This document shows, piece by piece, positions 36,909-46,903 of a DNA stretch of 64,000 nucleotides. The position numbers were made by a program, and so were the translations under genes. The stretch comes from Aquamicrobium zhengzhouense (GTDB lineage: Bacteria > Pseudomonadota > Alphaproteobacteria > Rhizobiales > Rhizobiaceae). The stretch is taken from NCBI RefSeq assembly GCF_016124105.1, contig NZ_JADGMQ010000006.1, forward strand, positions 124,001-188,000, written 5' to 3'. Each line of letters starts with the position of its first letter. The first letter of the stretch is position 1. The notes beneath the pieces are model-generated. The model did no database searches, was not told the DNA's origin, and worked only from the letters and a program-made list of their open reading frames with translations.

Positions 36909-38224
36909 GCGAACGCTGGGCACGTTTCATTCTCTCCGCCTACCGGCTCGCGGGCGCCGCAGCCTATCCGATGATCGGCGGCTATGTGGCCTGGCGTGCT
37001 TCCAAAGGGAAGGAAGATCGCAGCCGCCGCCGTGAGCGCTATGGCCGGGCAGGTGTTGAGCGCCCGGAAGGACCGTTGATCTGGGTCCACGCGGCAAGCG
37101 TTGGCGAAACGATTGCGGTGACACCGCTGATCCGCGAAATCCGCAGTTTCGGCATCAACATCGTGCTGACGACAGGGACCGTGACCTCGGCGCAGGTCGT
37201 AGCCGAACGGCTCGGCGATACGGTCATCCATCAATACGTTCCGCTTGACCTCAAGCCGGCTATCAGCCGCTTCCTCGATCATTGGGCGCCGGATCTGGCG
37301 ATCATTGCCGAATCCGAGATCTGGCCGATGACGATCATGGAACTGGGACGCCGTCGCGTTCCCCAGGTTCTTGTGAATGGACGCATGTCCGACAGGTCAT
37401 TCGCCAGCTGGAGCCGCCGCGCTTATCTGGCCGAAGCACTTTTCGAAAACTTTGCGCATGTGATTGCGCAATCGGACACGGATGCGGAACGCTTCCGCGC
37501 CCTTGGTGCGCGGCCGGTTTCGGTGTCCGGAAACCTCAAGGTTGATACTGTGCCTCCGCCGGTAGACGAGGTTGAATTGCAGCGTTTCCGCCGGGCCATT
37601 GGCGCGCGCCGCGTCTGGGCCGCTGTCTCGACCCACGATGGCGAAGAAGATGCAGCGGCTGAGGTTCACCAGCGGGTCCGCTCGCGTCATCCCGACCTGT
37701 TGACAATCGTGGTGCCACGGCATCCGGATCGCGCAAACGCGCTTGCGGAGGCTTGGGCGGCCGGGGGGCTGACTGTTGCCCGCCGCAGCAAGGGTGACGA
37801 GATTACCGCTGACACCGACATCTTCCTTGGCGACACGATTGGCGAGATGGGGCTTTATCTGCGCCTGACGGAGATCGCTTTCGTCGGTCGTTCGCTGACG
37901 GGGCAGGGCGGGCAGAACCCGCTTGAACCGGCGATGTTGGGCACCGCAGTTCTGGCTGGCCGGAATGTCCAAAATTTCCGCGGGGCCTATCAGAAGCTGG
38001 CAGTGGCCGGTGCTGCGCGGTTTGTCCGCGACCAGGATGTTCTGGCCGGAGCGGTAAACTACCTCCTCATGAATGATGCCGAGCGCCAGAAGATGATGGC
38101 CGCCGGCATACAGGCAGTGGATGGCATGCGCGGCGCGTTAGCGAAGACGCTGCAGGCACTGCAGCCTTACATTGATCCCCTGATCGTCCAGTCCCGTCTG
38201 GGATCTGGCTCGAATGGACGCTAG
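36905..38224 (+). CDS. waaA: 3-deoxy-D-manno-octulosonic acid (Kdo) transferase
   Basis: A 439-residue GT30 enzyme that transfers Kdo from CMP-Kdo to lipid IVA at the inner membrane. It has a short N-terminal hydrophobic segment (YRLAGAAAYPMIGGYVAWRAS), the GPLIWVHAASVGE signature with the conserved Glu near residue 60, IIAESEIWPM, VLVNGRMSDRSF, and the C-terminal FVGRSLTGQGGQNPLEPAMLG nucleotide-binding stretch. Length is normal. The start overlaps the acyltransferase stop, and lpxK starts six bases after its own stop, so these are one operon for lipid A-Kdo assembly. Confidence 0.97.
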   Translation: MSERWARFILSAYRLAGAAAYPMIGGYVAWRASKGKEDRSRRRERYGRAGVERPEGPLIWVHAASVGETIAVTPLIREIRSFGINIVLTTGTVTSAQVVAERLGDTVIHQYVPLDLKPAISRFLDHWAPDLAIIAESEIWPMTIMELGRRRVPQVLVNGRMSDRSFASWSRRAYLAEALFENFAHVIAQSDTDAERFRALGARPVSVSGNLKVDTVPPPVDEVELQRFRRAIGARRVWAAVSTHDGEEDAAAEVHQRVRSRHPDLLTIVVPRHPDRANALAEAWAAGGLTVARRSKGDEITADTDIFLGDTIGEMGLYLRLTEIAFVGRSLTGQGGQNPLEPAMLGTAVLAGRNVQNFRGAYQKLAVAGAARFVRDQDVLAGAVNYLLMNDAERQKMMAAGIQAVDGMRGALAKTLQALQPYIDPLIVQSRLGSGSNGR

Positions 38225-38230
38225 CTGGCG

Positions 38231-39262
38231 ATGGTGAGCGAAGCGCCGCCCTTCTGGTGGACCAAGGCCGATTGGCGCGCATGGGCGCTATGGCCGTTGT
38301 CGGCGATCTATGGTGCGGTTGCCCGTAAGCGCCTGCTCAATGCCAAGCGGGAGAAGGTTGCCGCCCCGGTTCTTTGCGTTGGCAATCTGACTGTCGGCGG
38401 GTCGGGTAAGACGCCGGTTGCAGTCGCGCTGGCGCTTGCCGCGCGGAACATGGGCCTTGAACCTGGAATCTTGTCGCGTGGACATGGCGGGTCGGTGGGG
38501 CAGCACCCCCATCTGGTCGATCCCGACCAGGACAGCGCCCGGTATGTGGGCGATGAGCCGTTGCTGCTGGCGCGCGCCGCGCCCGTAGCTGTCACCCCCG
38601 ATCGCGCGGCGGGAGCTCGCCTGCTGATCAACCATGGCTGCAATTTCCTGATCATGGATGACGGCTTCCAGAGCGCGCGGATCCACATCGACTATGCATT
38701 GATCGTGATCGATGCACGGCGCGGCATTGGTAATGGGCACACCATTCCGGGAGGCCCGATGCGCGCACCGCTGATTGATCAGATGCGCTTTGCTGACGGC
38801 CTGTTGAAGATGGGCACGGGCAGTGCAGCTGATACGGTGGTTCGCAAGGCAGCCCGGGCAGGGCGTCCGTTCTTCCAGGCATCGGTACGCCCGCATTATC
38901 CCGAAGGGTTGTCGGGAACGCCTTGCCTTGCCTTTGCAGGGATCGGTGACCCGTCAAAATTCTTCGACACCGTTCGTGCGTCAGGCGCAGAACTGGTGGT
39001 CGAAAAGCCGTTCGGCGACCATCATTTCTTCAGCGAATTCGACGCTCAGGATCTGCTGTCGACCGCCGATGAAAAAGGGCTGCAGCTGGTTACGACAGCG
39101 AAGGACTACGTCCGTCTCGACCAATCCAGTCCGGCAATGCAGGCACTTCGCGAGCGAACCAAAGTGATCGAGATCGAGGCAGATTTCGAGCTGGAGAGAA
39201 CGCCGCAGGCGATCATTCAGGCGACGCTCGATGCATGGCGTCGCCGCAGGTTGGCCGGATAA
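38231..39262 (+). CDS. lpxK: Tetraacyldisaccharide 4'-kinase
   Basis: A 343-residue membrane-associated kinase that phosphorylates the lipid A disaccharide at the 4' position. The Walker A motif is VGGSGKT (residues 55-61), preceded by PVLCVGNLT. The conserved DDGFQSARIHIDYALIVIDA segment holds catalytic acidic residues, and YVRLDQSS is near the end. It also has an N-terminal hydrophobic entry region (PPFWWTKADWRAWALWPL). Six bases separate it from waaA. It is the last plus-strand gene of the lipid A cluster and is convergent with a DUF2093 gene. Confidence 0.97.
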   Translation: MVSEAPPFWWTKADWRAWALWPLSAIYGAVARKRLLNAKREKVAAPVLCVGNLTVGGSGKTPVAVALALAARNMGLEPGILSRGHGGSVGQHPHLVDPDQDSARYVGDEPLLLARAAPVAVTPDRAAGARLLINHGCNFLIMDDGFQSARIHIDYALIVIDARRGIGNGHTIPGGPMRAPLIDQMRFADGLLKMGTGSAADTVVRKAARAGRPFFQASVRPHYPEGLSGTPCLAFAGIGDPSKFFDTVRASGAELVVEKPFGDHHFFSEFDAQDLLSTADEKGLQLVTTAKDYVRLDQSSPAMQALRERTKVIEIEADFELERTPQAIIQATLDAWRRRRLAG

Positions 39263-39266
39263 GCTC

Positions 39267-39503
39267 TCAGCCCTTGCGGCGCTGACGAAGCTCGGGGTTC
39301 ATTTCGAGCTCGCGGTCGAGCGAAATTTCTGGCGTGGCGTAGGGCTCCTGCCGGGCGACGCTCCAATATTTCAACTCATCAAGCGGGATGATCTCGCCCG
39401 ATACCGCACAGCGCACGAACGAACCGGGCGAGAGGACCTGAAAGTCGCCGTCCAGATAGCGGATTCGTGCTTCTTTGCCGCCGGGGCCTTCAAAACGGTT
39501 CAT
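39267..39503 (-). CDS. DUF2093 protein
   Basis: A 78-residue protein with MNRFEGPGGKEARIRYLDGD, FVRCAVSGEIIPLDELKYWSV and RQEPYATPEISL. This is DUF2093, a short alphaproteobacterial domain consistently near lpxK and mutL. The single Cys in RCAVSG and the beta-rich pattern give no function. It ends four bases from the lpxK stop on the other strand. The start at 39503 has AGGTGAGCAG just upstream, a good ribosome-binding site. A link to lipid A synthesis or to mutL expression is only positional. Confidence 0.9.
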   Translation of the reverse strand: MNRFEGPGGKEARIRYLDGDFQVLSPGSFVRCAVSGEIIPLDELKYWSVARQEPYATPEISLDRELEMNPELRQRRKG

Positions 39504-39578
39504 AGCTGCTCACCTTTCTGAGAGCCTTCCATCATCAAAGCGTCGCCTGGTCAAGCTTCGGCAGCAAACGTCTCCGTG

Positions 39579-41369
39579 TTACCGCCTGCCGAACAGCCGT
39601 TCGATGTCGGTCAGCTTGAGTTCAACATAGGTCGGCCTTCCGTGATTGCACGTGGCCGATCCCGGTGTCGCCTCCATCTGACGCAAAAGAGCGTTCATCT
39701 CCTCGGGGCGCAACCGCCGTCCGGACCGGACCGATCCATGGCAGGCCATGGTGGCAGCGATGGCGTTGAGGCGCTCGCTAAGTGTCTCGACTGTATCGTG
39801 CTCGGCGATCTCATCGGCCAGATCACGCACCAATTGCTGAACGTCGACTTCGCCAAGCATGGATGGGGTTTCGCGAACGGCTACCGCTCCGGGCCCGAAC
39901 CGCTCGAGGCCGAGGCCGAATTTACGCAGCATCTCCGCATGGCCAGCCAGACGGTCGGCATCTTCCTCCGGCAGATCCACGATCTCAGGGAGCAGGAGCA
40001 TCTGCGCAGGCATCGGGCGGGAAGCAAGCGCTTCCTTCAGCGCCTCATAGACGAGACGCTCATGTGCAGCATGCTGGTCGACGATGATGAGCGAATCTTC
40101 GGTTTGGGCGACGATGTAATTCTCGTGAACCTGAGCCCTCGCTGCTCCCAGCGGCAAGGACTTCACCTCAGCTGCAGGCTCGGCCATTCCGGCACGCGCG
40201 TCAGCTGTCGGTCGCATCGTCTCATCGAAGACGGCTTGCGCTGCTTCCGAAAACTCCATCGGGCGATGAAACGACGTCTGAGGATCAAAGCCAGGCGACG
40301 GCTGCGGCCTCCAGGCATAGCTGCTCGCTGTTCCCCCTGGACGGAAAGCGTCGACCATCGCGCTCGCTGCCGAGGTCGAGGGCCGTATGCCGGCCTGTGC
40401 CAAAGCCTGGCGGATCGACCCGACGAAGAGGCCGCGAATTAAGCCCGGATCGCGAAACCGGACATCGGCTTTGGCAGGGTGAACGTTAACGTCGACGAAG
40501 ACCGGATCGACATTCAGAAAAAGCGCGGTGACCGCATGGCGATCGCGGGGGAGAACGTCCGCGTAGGCTCCGCGGATCGCTCCGGCCAGGGCCCGGTCGC
40601 GCACCGGGCGTCCGTTGACGTAAAGATACTGCATCAACGAATTGGCGCGGGTGAAGGAGGGGATCGATGCGAGGCCCGTTAGTTCGGCACCTTCTCGCAT
40701 TGCCTCGATCCTCAGAGAGTTCTCGACGAATTCACGGCCCAGGATTTGCGCGACACGATCCTCGATCGTATCGCAAGCCGGCAGGTCGAGTGTCGACCTG
40801 TCAGTGCCCGAAAGCGTGAAGCGGACATGCGGAAAGGCGATAGCGATGCGTCGTACGAGTTCCGTGATCGCACCGGCTTCTGCCCGTTCTCCCTTCATGA
40901 ACTTCAGCCGGGCGGGGGTCGCGTAAAACAGGTCCCTGACTTCGACCATGGTTCCACGATTTGCCGCCACAGGGCGAATCGCCGATACGCGGCCGCCCTC
41001 GATCACGATTTCATGGCCGCTGTCGGCTTCCGCCGTGCGGGATCGAATCGTCAGCTTGCCAACCGAACCGATCGACGGGAGGGCTTCGCCCCGGAAACCG
41101 AGCGACCGGATATCGTGGATGTCGTCGCCGAGCTTGGATGTGCAGTGGCGCTGAACCGACATTGCCAGATCGGTCTCATCCATGCCGCCGCCATTATCGG
41201 TGACCCGCAGCAGGGTGAGACCACCGCCCGCGGTCGCGATCTCGACACGGGTCGCCCCCGCATCAAGTGCGTTTTCCATGAGTTCCTTGACCACGCTGGC
41301 GGGGCGCTCGATGACCTCGCCAGCGGCGATCTGGTTGATGACGGTTTCGGAAAGGTGACGAATTTGCAT
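39579..41369 (-). CDS. mutL: DNA mismatch repair protein MutL (endonuclease type)
   Basis: A 596-residue MutL. The GHKL ATPase domain has [20 protein letters not shown], the NALDAGAT Asp and DNGGGM, followed by [13 protein letters not shown]. The C-terminal dimerisation domain contains the metal-dependent endonuclease motif DQHA-x2-E-x4-E starting at Asp431, and the closing [11 protein letters not shown] (CPHGRP-like). This is therefore the nicking form used by bacteria without MutH. A long Pro/Ala-rich linker separates the two domains. The gene is monocistronic on the minus strand. Residues and length are complete. Confidence 0.97.
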   Translation of the reverse strand: MQIRHLSETVINQIAAGEVIERPASVVKELMENALDAGATRVEIATAGGGLTLLRVTDNGGGMDETDLAMSVQRHCTSKLGDDIHDIRSLGFRGEALPSIGSVGKLTIRSRTAEADSGHEIVIEGGRVSAIRPVAANRGTMVEVRDLFYATPARLKFMKGERAEAGAITELVRRIAIAFPHVRFTLSGTDRSTLDLPACDTIEDRVAQILGREFVENSLRIEAMREGAELTGLASIPSFTRANSLMQYLYVNGRPVRDRALAGAIRGAYADVLPRDRHAVTALFLNVDPVFVDVNVHPAKADVRFRDPGLIRGLFVGSIRQALAQAGIRPSTSAASAMVDAFRPGGTASSYAWRPQPSPGFDPQTSFHRPMEFSEAAQAVFDETMRPTADARAGMAEPAAEVKSLPLGAARAQVHENYIVAQTEDSLIIVDQHAAHERLVYEALKEALASRPMPAQMLLLPEIVDLPEEDADRLAGHAEMLRKFGLGLERFGPGAVAVRETPSMLGEVDVQQLVRDLADEIAEHDTVETLSERLNAIAATMACHGSVRSGRRLRPEEMNALLRQMEATPGSATCNHGRPTYVELKLTDIERLFGRR

Positions 41370-41431
41370 TCGTCCATCCTAAGGGATTCGCCCGTTCGCG
41401 TCAGGCGTCTCGAAAGCTCATCAACCGCATC

Positions 41432-42481
41432 CTAGCCGCGCTTGGTGTAACCCTTCCCATAGTGCCGTTCGATCCGCGCCTGTATGAGTTCGAAACATAT
41501 CGAGAGGGCCCAGTAGATGATCGCAGCCGCAATCAGCATTTCGAATACGCGGAAATCGCGGCGACCAATGATTTGCGCTGTGCGGGTGAGTTCCCAGACG
41601 CCCATGACCGAGACGAGCGATGAGTCCTTCAGCATGGCGATGAACTGGTTTCCCGTTGGCGGCACGATGAAGCGCATGGCCTGCGGGAAGATGATCTTGC
41701 GAAAGGTGAGCTTGCGATTGAGGCCGAGAGCGGCCGCCGCGTCATGCTGGCCCGGATGCACGCCGAGGATCCCGGCACGGAAGATCTCCGCGAGGTAGGC
41801 GCCGTAGCACAGGGACAATGCCAGAATACCGGATGGCACCGCGTTCAGGGCAAATTGCGGCCCAAGCTGCGGTAATCCGAGATAGATCACATAGACCTGC
41901 AAAAGCAGCGGCGTGCCACGGAAGAACGAGGTGTAGAAGGTGGATGCGGCATAGGCCAACCCGTTATCGGAAAGACGGGCAAGTGCTGCCGCCATTGCCA
42001 GAATGCAGGCAAAGGCGATGGAGATGAACGACACGTAAAGCGTCGTCACCGCACCGGTTGTGATCAGATAGACGAAGTTGGTTGTGCCATCCTGGCTGGT
42101 GGCGAACCATATGCCGAAGTCGCGGTCAAAGCTGCTGACGAAGGTGATGAACGCGACCAGCAATTCGACCCAGACGATCGGCACCTGAAACTTGAACGGC
42201 AACAGCCGAAGCAGAATGAGGTTGACCCAGAGCGCACCTGCAATTGCCAGCCCGGTTACTGCATGAAGGAAAAATCCGGGCTCGGTGCCTGGGCCGGTCG
42301 CACCTCCGGTCAGCGGAGCGATAAGTCCGCCAATGCGTGTACCCGCAAGCTGCATCCAGATGAGCAACGCGGCAAGGCAGGCGATGACCATGACTTCGGT
42401 TCTGGAAGGCTTGATGCGCTCCAGAATGGGGCGCGCGGGAATGTCCGCGCGCATCCCGTCTTCGACGGCTGTAGATGTCAC
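41432..42481 (-). CDS. Polar amino acid ABC transporter permease
   Basis: A 349-residue inner-membrane permease of the HisM/GlnP type. It starts with a GTG at 42481. An N-terminal part (residues 1-130) has extra helices (VMVIACLAALLIWMQLAGT, FFLHAVTGLAIAGALW, FIVTF-like region), and the C-terminal BPD_transp_1 domain has FYTSFFRGTPLLLQVYVIYLG, the family's N-terminal signature, and the EAA-type loop GILGVHPGQHDAAAALGLNRK. The stop of the binding protein gene is two bases upstream, so the two are coupled. No ATPase or second permease lies nearby. A homodimer of this permease with a shared ATPase is possible. Confidence 0.92.
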   Translation of the reverse strand: MTSTAVEDGMRADIPARPILERIKPSRTEVMVIACLAALLIWMQLAGTRIGGLIAPLTGGATGPGTEPGFFLHAVTGLAIAGALWVNLILLRLLPFKFQVPIVWVELLVAFITFVSSFDRDFGIWFATSQDGTTNFVYLITTGAVTTLYVSFISIAFACILAMAAALARLSDNGLAYAASTFYTSFFRGTPLLLQVYVIYLGLPQLGPQFALNAVPSGILALSLCYGAYLAEIFRAGILGVHPGQHDAAAALGLNRKLTFRKIIFPQAMRFIVPPTGNQFIAMLKDSSLVSVMGVWELTRTAQIIGRRDFRVFEMLIAAAIIYWALSICFELIQARIERHYGKGYTKRG

Positions 42482-42482
42482 G

Positions 42483-43304
42483 TTACTGAACCGTGGTCAG
42501 GTCAACGCCATACCACTTTTCAGACAGCGCCTTCAGCGTTCCGTCCTTGTGCATTTCGCCGACGATCTCTGCGATCTTGGCGTCGAATTCAGGATCACCC
42601 TTGTCGGTGGCAACCGCCAGCGGCTCGTAGAAAGCCGGTTCGCCGATGACTTTCATCGGGTAGCCGTTCTTGATCGCTTCCTGAATGGTAGGCAGTGCCG
42701 AGAATACCGCGTCGACGCGAACGCCGTCACCCAAGCGCAGATCATCAAACGCATTGGTGTCGGTTTCATAGGTCTTCAATTCGCCCGCCGTGACCTGATA
42801 TTCGAAGGGAGGAGTTCCTTCCGCATCGATCACCAGATCCTTGAGGAGATAGGCGTCGTAGGTGCAGCCACCGCAGGTGCCGATAACTTTGCCGTTCAAC
42901 TCTTCCAGCGAGGTGACGCTGGAATCGGTGTGAACCGCAAACGAGGCCGGGGTGTAATAGTAGATTGCGGGAAAGCTGAGCACCTGCGCGCGCGCCTTGG
43001 TCGGGGTTACCGAGCCAACGGAGATGTCCCAGCGACCAGACCAGCCGCCGGCGATGATGACTTCCCAAGCCGGCGTCTCAATGCCGAAATCAACGCCGAG
43101 GCGTTTGGCGATTTCCTTGCCCACATCGACGTCGAAACCATCCAATTCATTGGAGTCATTCAGGAAGGACTGTGGCGGATATTCGGGATCCGAGGACATT
43201 GTCAGCTTGCCGGTCTTCATGACCCGGTCAAGCGTCTCTCCCGCGAATGCAGGCGCGGCGAGCATTGCCACGGCCGCAGCGAGGACTGCCAGTTTGGTCT
43301 TCAT
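42483..43304 (-). CDS. Amino acid ABC transporter substrate-binding protein
   Basis: A 273-residue periplasmic SBP_bac_3 protein. The signal peptide is MKTKLAVLAAAVAMLAAPAFA, cut before GETLDRV. The mature part has LTMSSDPEYPPQSFLNDSNELDGFDVDVGKEIAKRLG, with ligand-carboxylate contacts, and GKVIGTCGGCTYDAYLLKD, where two Cys in CGGC may form a small disulphide loop. The tail has MHKDGTLKALSEKWYG, typical of the family. I use the ATG at 43304 with GGGAG nine bases upstream; the ATG at 43319 adds five residues. The ligand is a polar amino acid or related compound, not defined by sequence. Confidence 0.92.
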   Translation of the reverse strand: MKTKLAVLAAAVAMLAAPAFAGETLDRVMKTGKLTMSSDPEYPPQSFLNDSNELDGFDVDVGKEIAKRLGVDFGIETPAWEVIIAGGWSGRWDISVGSVTPTKARAQVLSFPAIYYYTPASFAVHTDSSVTSLEELNGKVIGTCGGCTYDAYLLKDLVIDAEGTPPFEYQVTAGELKTYETDTNAFDDLRLGDGVRVDAVFSALPTIQEAIKNGYPMKVIGEPAFYEPLAVATDKGDPEFDAKIAEIVGEMHKDGTLKALSEKWYGVDLTTVQ

Positions 43305-43376
43305 CTGTTTAGCTCCCATTTTCCCGGGCTTCCCGCCCTTGTTGATTAATATTCCCCTGCGATTCTTATGTATGGC

Positions 43377-43398
43377 GGGCGCCTCCCGAGAGACGCCC
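43377..43398 (-). terminator. Hairpin downstream of the acyl-CoA dehydrogenase gene
   Basis: On the minus strand GGGCGTCTC-TCGG-GAGGCGCCC forms a nine-position stem with one mismatch, 17 bases after the gcdH stop. There is no T tract, so it may be a weak terminator or an mRNA-stabilising hairpin. Confidence 0.5.
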
Positions 43399-43414
43399 GA
43401 TTGTTCGATAAATT

Positions 43415-44617
43415 TTAGAAGAAGGCCTGCAGGCCGGTTTGTGCCCGGCCGAGGATCAGCGCATGGACGTCATGCGTGCCTTCGTAGGTGTTCACGGTTT
43501 CAAGGTTCTGCGCATGGCGCATGACCTGGTACTCGATCTGGATGCCGTTGCCGCCGTGCATGTCCCGGGCCATCCTGGCGATGTCCAGCGCCTTGCCGCA
43601 ATTGTTGCGCTTCATGATGGAGATCATTTCCGGCGCGAACTTGCCTTCGTCCATGAGGCGGCCAAGACGCAGTGAACCCTGCAGGCCCAGTGCAATCTCC
43701 GTCTGCATGTCCGCCAGCTTCTTCTGGAAGAGCTGGGTCTGCGCGAGCGGGCGATTGAACTGCTTGCGGTCAAGGCCGTACTGGCGCGCGCGGAACCAGC
43801 AATCCTCGGCTGCGCCCATAACGCCCCAAGATATGCCGTAGCGTGCCCGGTTGAGGCAGCCGAACGGACCTTTGAGGCCGGAAACGTTCGGCAGGAGCGC
43901 GTCTTCTCCAACCTCGACATTGTCGAGCACGATCTCGCCGGTGATCGAAGCGCGCAGGCTGAGCTTGCCGCCGATCTTGGGCGCGGAAAGTCCCTTCAAG
44001 CCCTTGTCGAGGACAAAGCCCTTGATCTGGTTGTCGTGAGCCGCCGATTTTGCCCAGACGACGAAAACATCCGCGATCGGCGCGTTTGAGATCCACATCT
44101 TCGATCCGTGGAGGCGATAGCCGCCATCGATCTTCTCGGCGCGCGTCTTCATCCCGCCAGGATCGGAGCCTGCATCCGGTTCGGTCAGGCCAAAGCAGCC
44201 GATCCACTCACCCGACGCCAGCTTCGGCAGATATTTCTGACGCTGCTCCTCGGTGCCATAAGCGAAGATCGGGTGCATCACGAGCGATGACTGCACGCTC
44301 ATCATTGAGCGATAGCCGGAATCGATACGCTCGACCTCACGGGCAACGAGGCCATAGGAAACGTATCCCGCGCCAACGCCGCCATACTCTTCCGGGATGG
44401 TGACGCCGAGCAGTCCGGATTCGCCCATCTCGCGGAAGATTTCCGGGTCGGTCCGTTCCTCAAGATAGGCTTCCTCGACGCGTGGGGCGAGCTTGTCCGC
44501 CGCAAATGCTGCCGCCGTATCACGGATCATGCGCTCGTCTTCGTTCAGCTGGTCGTCCAGCAGGAACGGATCTTCCCACGCAAAAGAGCCCATCTTGTCG
44601 TGGAACGCGGCATTCAT
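43415..44617 (-). CDS. gcdH: Glutaryl-CoA dehydrogenase
   Basis: A 400-residue flavoprotein of the acyl-CoA dehydrogenase family. It has [61 protein letters not shown] (the FAD-contact signature), and [20 protein letters not shown] with the catalytic Glu in YEGT. These are the GCDH subgroup features; the enzyme oxidises and decarboxylates glutaryl-CoA to crotonyl-CoA in lysine and aromatic breakdown. I choose 44617 ([10 protein letters not shown]) because GGTGAG is nine bases upstream; ATG 44623 is too close to it, and an extension to 44737 has no support. It faces the GGDEF-EAL gene divergently. Confidence 0.92.
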   Translation of the reverse strand: MNAAFHDKMGSFAWEDPFLLDDQLNEDERMIRDTAAAFAADKLAPRVEEAYLEERTDPEIFREMGESGLLGVTIPEEYGGVGAGYVSYGLVAREVERIDSGYRSMMSVQSSLVMHPIFAYGTEEQRQKYLPKLASGEWIGCFGLTEPDAGSDPGGMKTRAEKIDGGYRLHGSKMWISNAPIADVFVVWAKSAAHDNQIKGFVLDKGLKGLSAPKIGGKLSLRASITGEIVLDNVEVGEDALLPNVSGLKGPFGCLNRARYGISWGVMGAAEDCWFRARQYGLDRKQFNRPLAQTQLFQKKLADMQTEIALGLQGSLRLGRLMDEGKFAPEMISIMKRNNCGKALDIARMARDMHGGNGIQIEYQVMRHAQNLETVNTYEGTHDVHALILGRAQTGLQAFF

Positions 44618-44842
44618 GTTCATATACTCACCAGCAGAAAAGATAACTTCCGCCAGATTAAAGAGGTTGAGGCCGTTGGCAACCTGCTTGTTTGGCACAG
44701 ACTGTCTTGAACCCGCTGGACCAGGCGTCTCAACCAACCATTAACCAGAGTTCATTCCGGTCGGCTCGTTGGGCTCGTCTTGTGCAGGCTATTAACCAGT
44801 AGCGGGCATTGTTCTCGCGGGCGTTGAAGCTGGGGCGAGGAA

Positions 44843-46894
44843 ATGGCTGGGAAGAGACGTGAGCGGATCGGCTCCGATCAATTGATCACGTCGATCAAGG
44901 CCGCCTACTGGCTCGCGCTGATCATCATTGTGACCATGGCGATGGCAACCTATCTCATGCTGCAGGGCATGATGGCAGACCATCGACGTCAGGCTGAGGT
45001 CATCGCCCTTGTCGGGACACAAAAGGCGCTTTCACAGCGGATTGTGTTTCTCGCCAATTCGGCTTCGTTGAGGGAGCCGCAAAGGGCAGGTCCGGTAGTT
45101 GGCCTGCTGCGCGAAGCGACCACACAGTTTGATCGCAACAATGGCTGGCTGCTCAAGTGGCTGGAGACGAACAAGTCTCGTGCGATCGAAGACATATTCT
45201 ACAATCGGCCGCACTTTCTTGAATTCTTCTCGGTAAATCTGGTCTCGAACAGCCAGAGGTTCATCGCGTCACTCGAAACGATGATGGGATTGCGGACCGG
45301 GCCATCAATTTACCATGGCGGCATTGAGAGAGCGCAATTGGACGAAGCCGGTGCCAGCGCCACCCTGAATGGTTTCGAGGCCTTGTTGTCCGAGCTGGAA
45401 CTGCAATCGCAGGCCGGGCTTGATCGGATGCTGGCGATGCATCGCTACTTGTTTCTCGCGACCCTTGGCGTTGTCTGCCTGATTGCGCTTTTCATCTTCA
45501 AACCGATGACGGAGCTCATCCGCAAGCGAACGTCCGAACTGGTCGCAGCGCGGAATGCGATGGCTTATATTGCCGTGCATGATGGGCTTACGGGCCTGCA
45601 CAATCGCAGCTTCATGCGCGAAAAGCTGGTGTCGCTCATAGATGATACTTTGAAGGGCGGGCGAACCCTTGCTGTCGTCCAGATAGACCTCGACCGCTTC
45701 AAGCAGGTCAACGATACGCTGGGGCATTCAGCCGGGGACTTTGTCCTTGCAACGACCGCCAGTCGCCTCAAGGCGAGGTGCCGTCCACAAGATCTGTGTG
45801 CCAGACTGGGAGGCGATGAGTTTCTGATTGCCCTGCCGGACGCGGGGAGCGCGGAAGATATAGAGCGCCAGGTTGGCCGGATACTGGAGGGAGTGAACCA
45901 GCCGATCATATTTGATGGCTCGACCATCCTTTGCCGTGCAAGCGCAGGTGTCGCGATCTGTCCGGCGCACGGTGCAAGTTCGGCTGATCTCGTCGTCCAC
46001 GCAGATCTGGCGCTATATGCCGCGAAGAAGAATGACGGGGCTTCGGTCGAGTTTTTCTCCGACGAACTGCGTCGTGAACTTGAACACCGCCGTGCCCTTG
46101 AGGTCGATCTGGCTGATGCCGTCGCGCAAGATGCGTTTGAGGTCTATTTCCAGCCGCAGGTTTCGCTATCGACGGGACGCACGACCGGGGTCGAGGCCCT
46201 GGTGCGCTGGCAGCACCCAAAGCGCGGCCGGGTCTCGCCGGGAGAATTCATTCCTGTTGCTGAAAAAGCCGGCCTGATGCCCAGTCTCGGACGGATAGTC
46301 ATGAGCAAGGCGATATTCCAGGCCGCGGCCTGGCATCGGGACGGGGTTGAATTCGGGCGCATCGCCATCAACGTTTCAGGGGCTGAACTGCGCCAGGCAG
46401 GCTTCACAAAGTTCTTGTTTTCGACCCTTGAGGCCGCGGGCTTGCCTGCCAATCGCGTGGCGCTCGAAATCGTCGAGTCGGTGATACTCGACGACGACAA
46501 GACCGGGCTGGGGGCGAAGCTGCGGGAGATCCGAATGGCGGGCGTAAGGCTTGAGCTTGATGACTTCGGGACCGGCTACGCATCACTGACGCATGTTGAT
46601 CCAAAGGAAATCGACTGTCTGAAGATCGACAGGCGCTTTGTTCAAAAGATCGACGTCGACGCAGATCACGCCAAGATCGTCCGCGCGCTGACAGACCTTG
46701 CACGTTCGCTTGGTATTTCGGTCGTTGCAGAAGGCGCGGAAACGCAGGCCGAACTTTCGGCGCTCCTTTCACTTGGCTGCGATGAAGTTCAGGGCTTCGC
46801 GATCTCGTTCCCCATGCCCGCCGCAGAGGCGACCGAATGGCTGCAGTTGCGCCTGAAACGCAAGGGCGGAAAGAAGCGTCACCTGCTCGGATAA
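44843..46894 (+). CDS. Membrane GGDEF-EAL protein (cyclic-di-GMP)
   Basis: A 683-residue protein. The N-terminus has a membrane helix (YWLALIIIVTMAMATYLML), a periplasmic helical sensor region of about 150 residues with the PilJ-like TQKALSQRIVFLANSASLR, then a second helix (YLFLATLGVVCLIALFIF). A GGDEF domain has intact GGDEF at residues 323-327 in ARLGGDEFLIALPD, and an EAL domain has intact EAL at 451-453 (GVEALVRWQHP) and LDDFGTGYASLTHV. Either activity is possible. It is followed by nine bases to the convergent scfR gene. The sensor's ligand is unknown. A starting ATG at 44843 follows GCGAGGAA. Confidence 0.96.
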   Translation: MAGKRRERIGSDQLITSIKAAYWLALIIIVTMAMATYLMLQGMMADHRRQAEVIALVGTQKALSQRIVFLANSASLREPQRAGPVVGLLREATTQFDRNNGWLLKWLETNKSRAIEDIFYNRPHFLEFFSVNLVSNSQRFIASLETMMGLRTGPSIYHGGIERAQLDEAGASATLNGFEALLSELELQSQAGLDRMLAMHRYLFLATLGVVCLIALFIFKPMTELIRKRTSELVAARNAMAYIAVHDGLTGLHNRSFMREKLVSLIDDTLKGGRTLAVVQIDLDRFKQVNDTLGHSAGDFVLATTASRLKARCRPQDLCARLGGDEFLIALPDAGSAEDIERQVGRILEGVNQPIIFDGSTILCRASAGVAICPAHGASSADLVVHADLALYAAKKNDGASVEFFSDELRRELEHRRALEVDLADAVAQDAFEVYFQPQVSLSTGRTTGVEALVRWQHPKRGRVSPGEFIPVAEKAGLMPSLGRIVMSKAIFQAAAWHRDGVEFGRIAINVSGAELRQAGFTKFLFSTLEAAGLPANRVALEIVESVILDDDKTGLGAKLREIRMAGVRLELDDFGTGYASLTHVDPKEIDCLKIDRRFVQKIDVDADHAKIVRALTDLARSLGISVVAEGAETQAELSALLSLGCDEVQGFAISFPMPAAEATEWLQLRLKRKGGKKRHLLG

Positions 46895-46903
46895 AGCGCC
46901 CGC

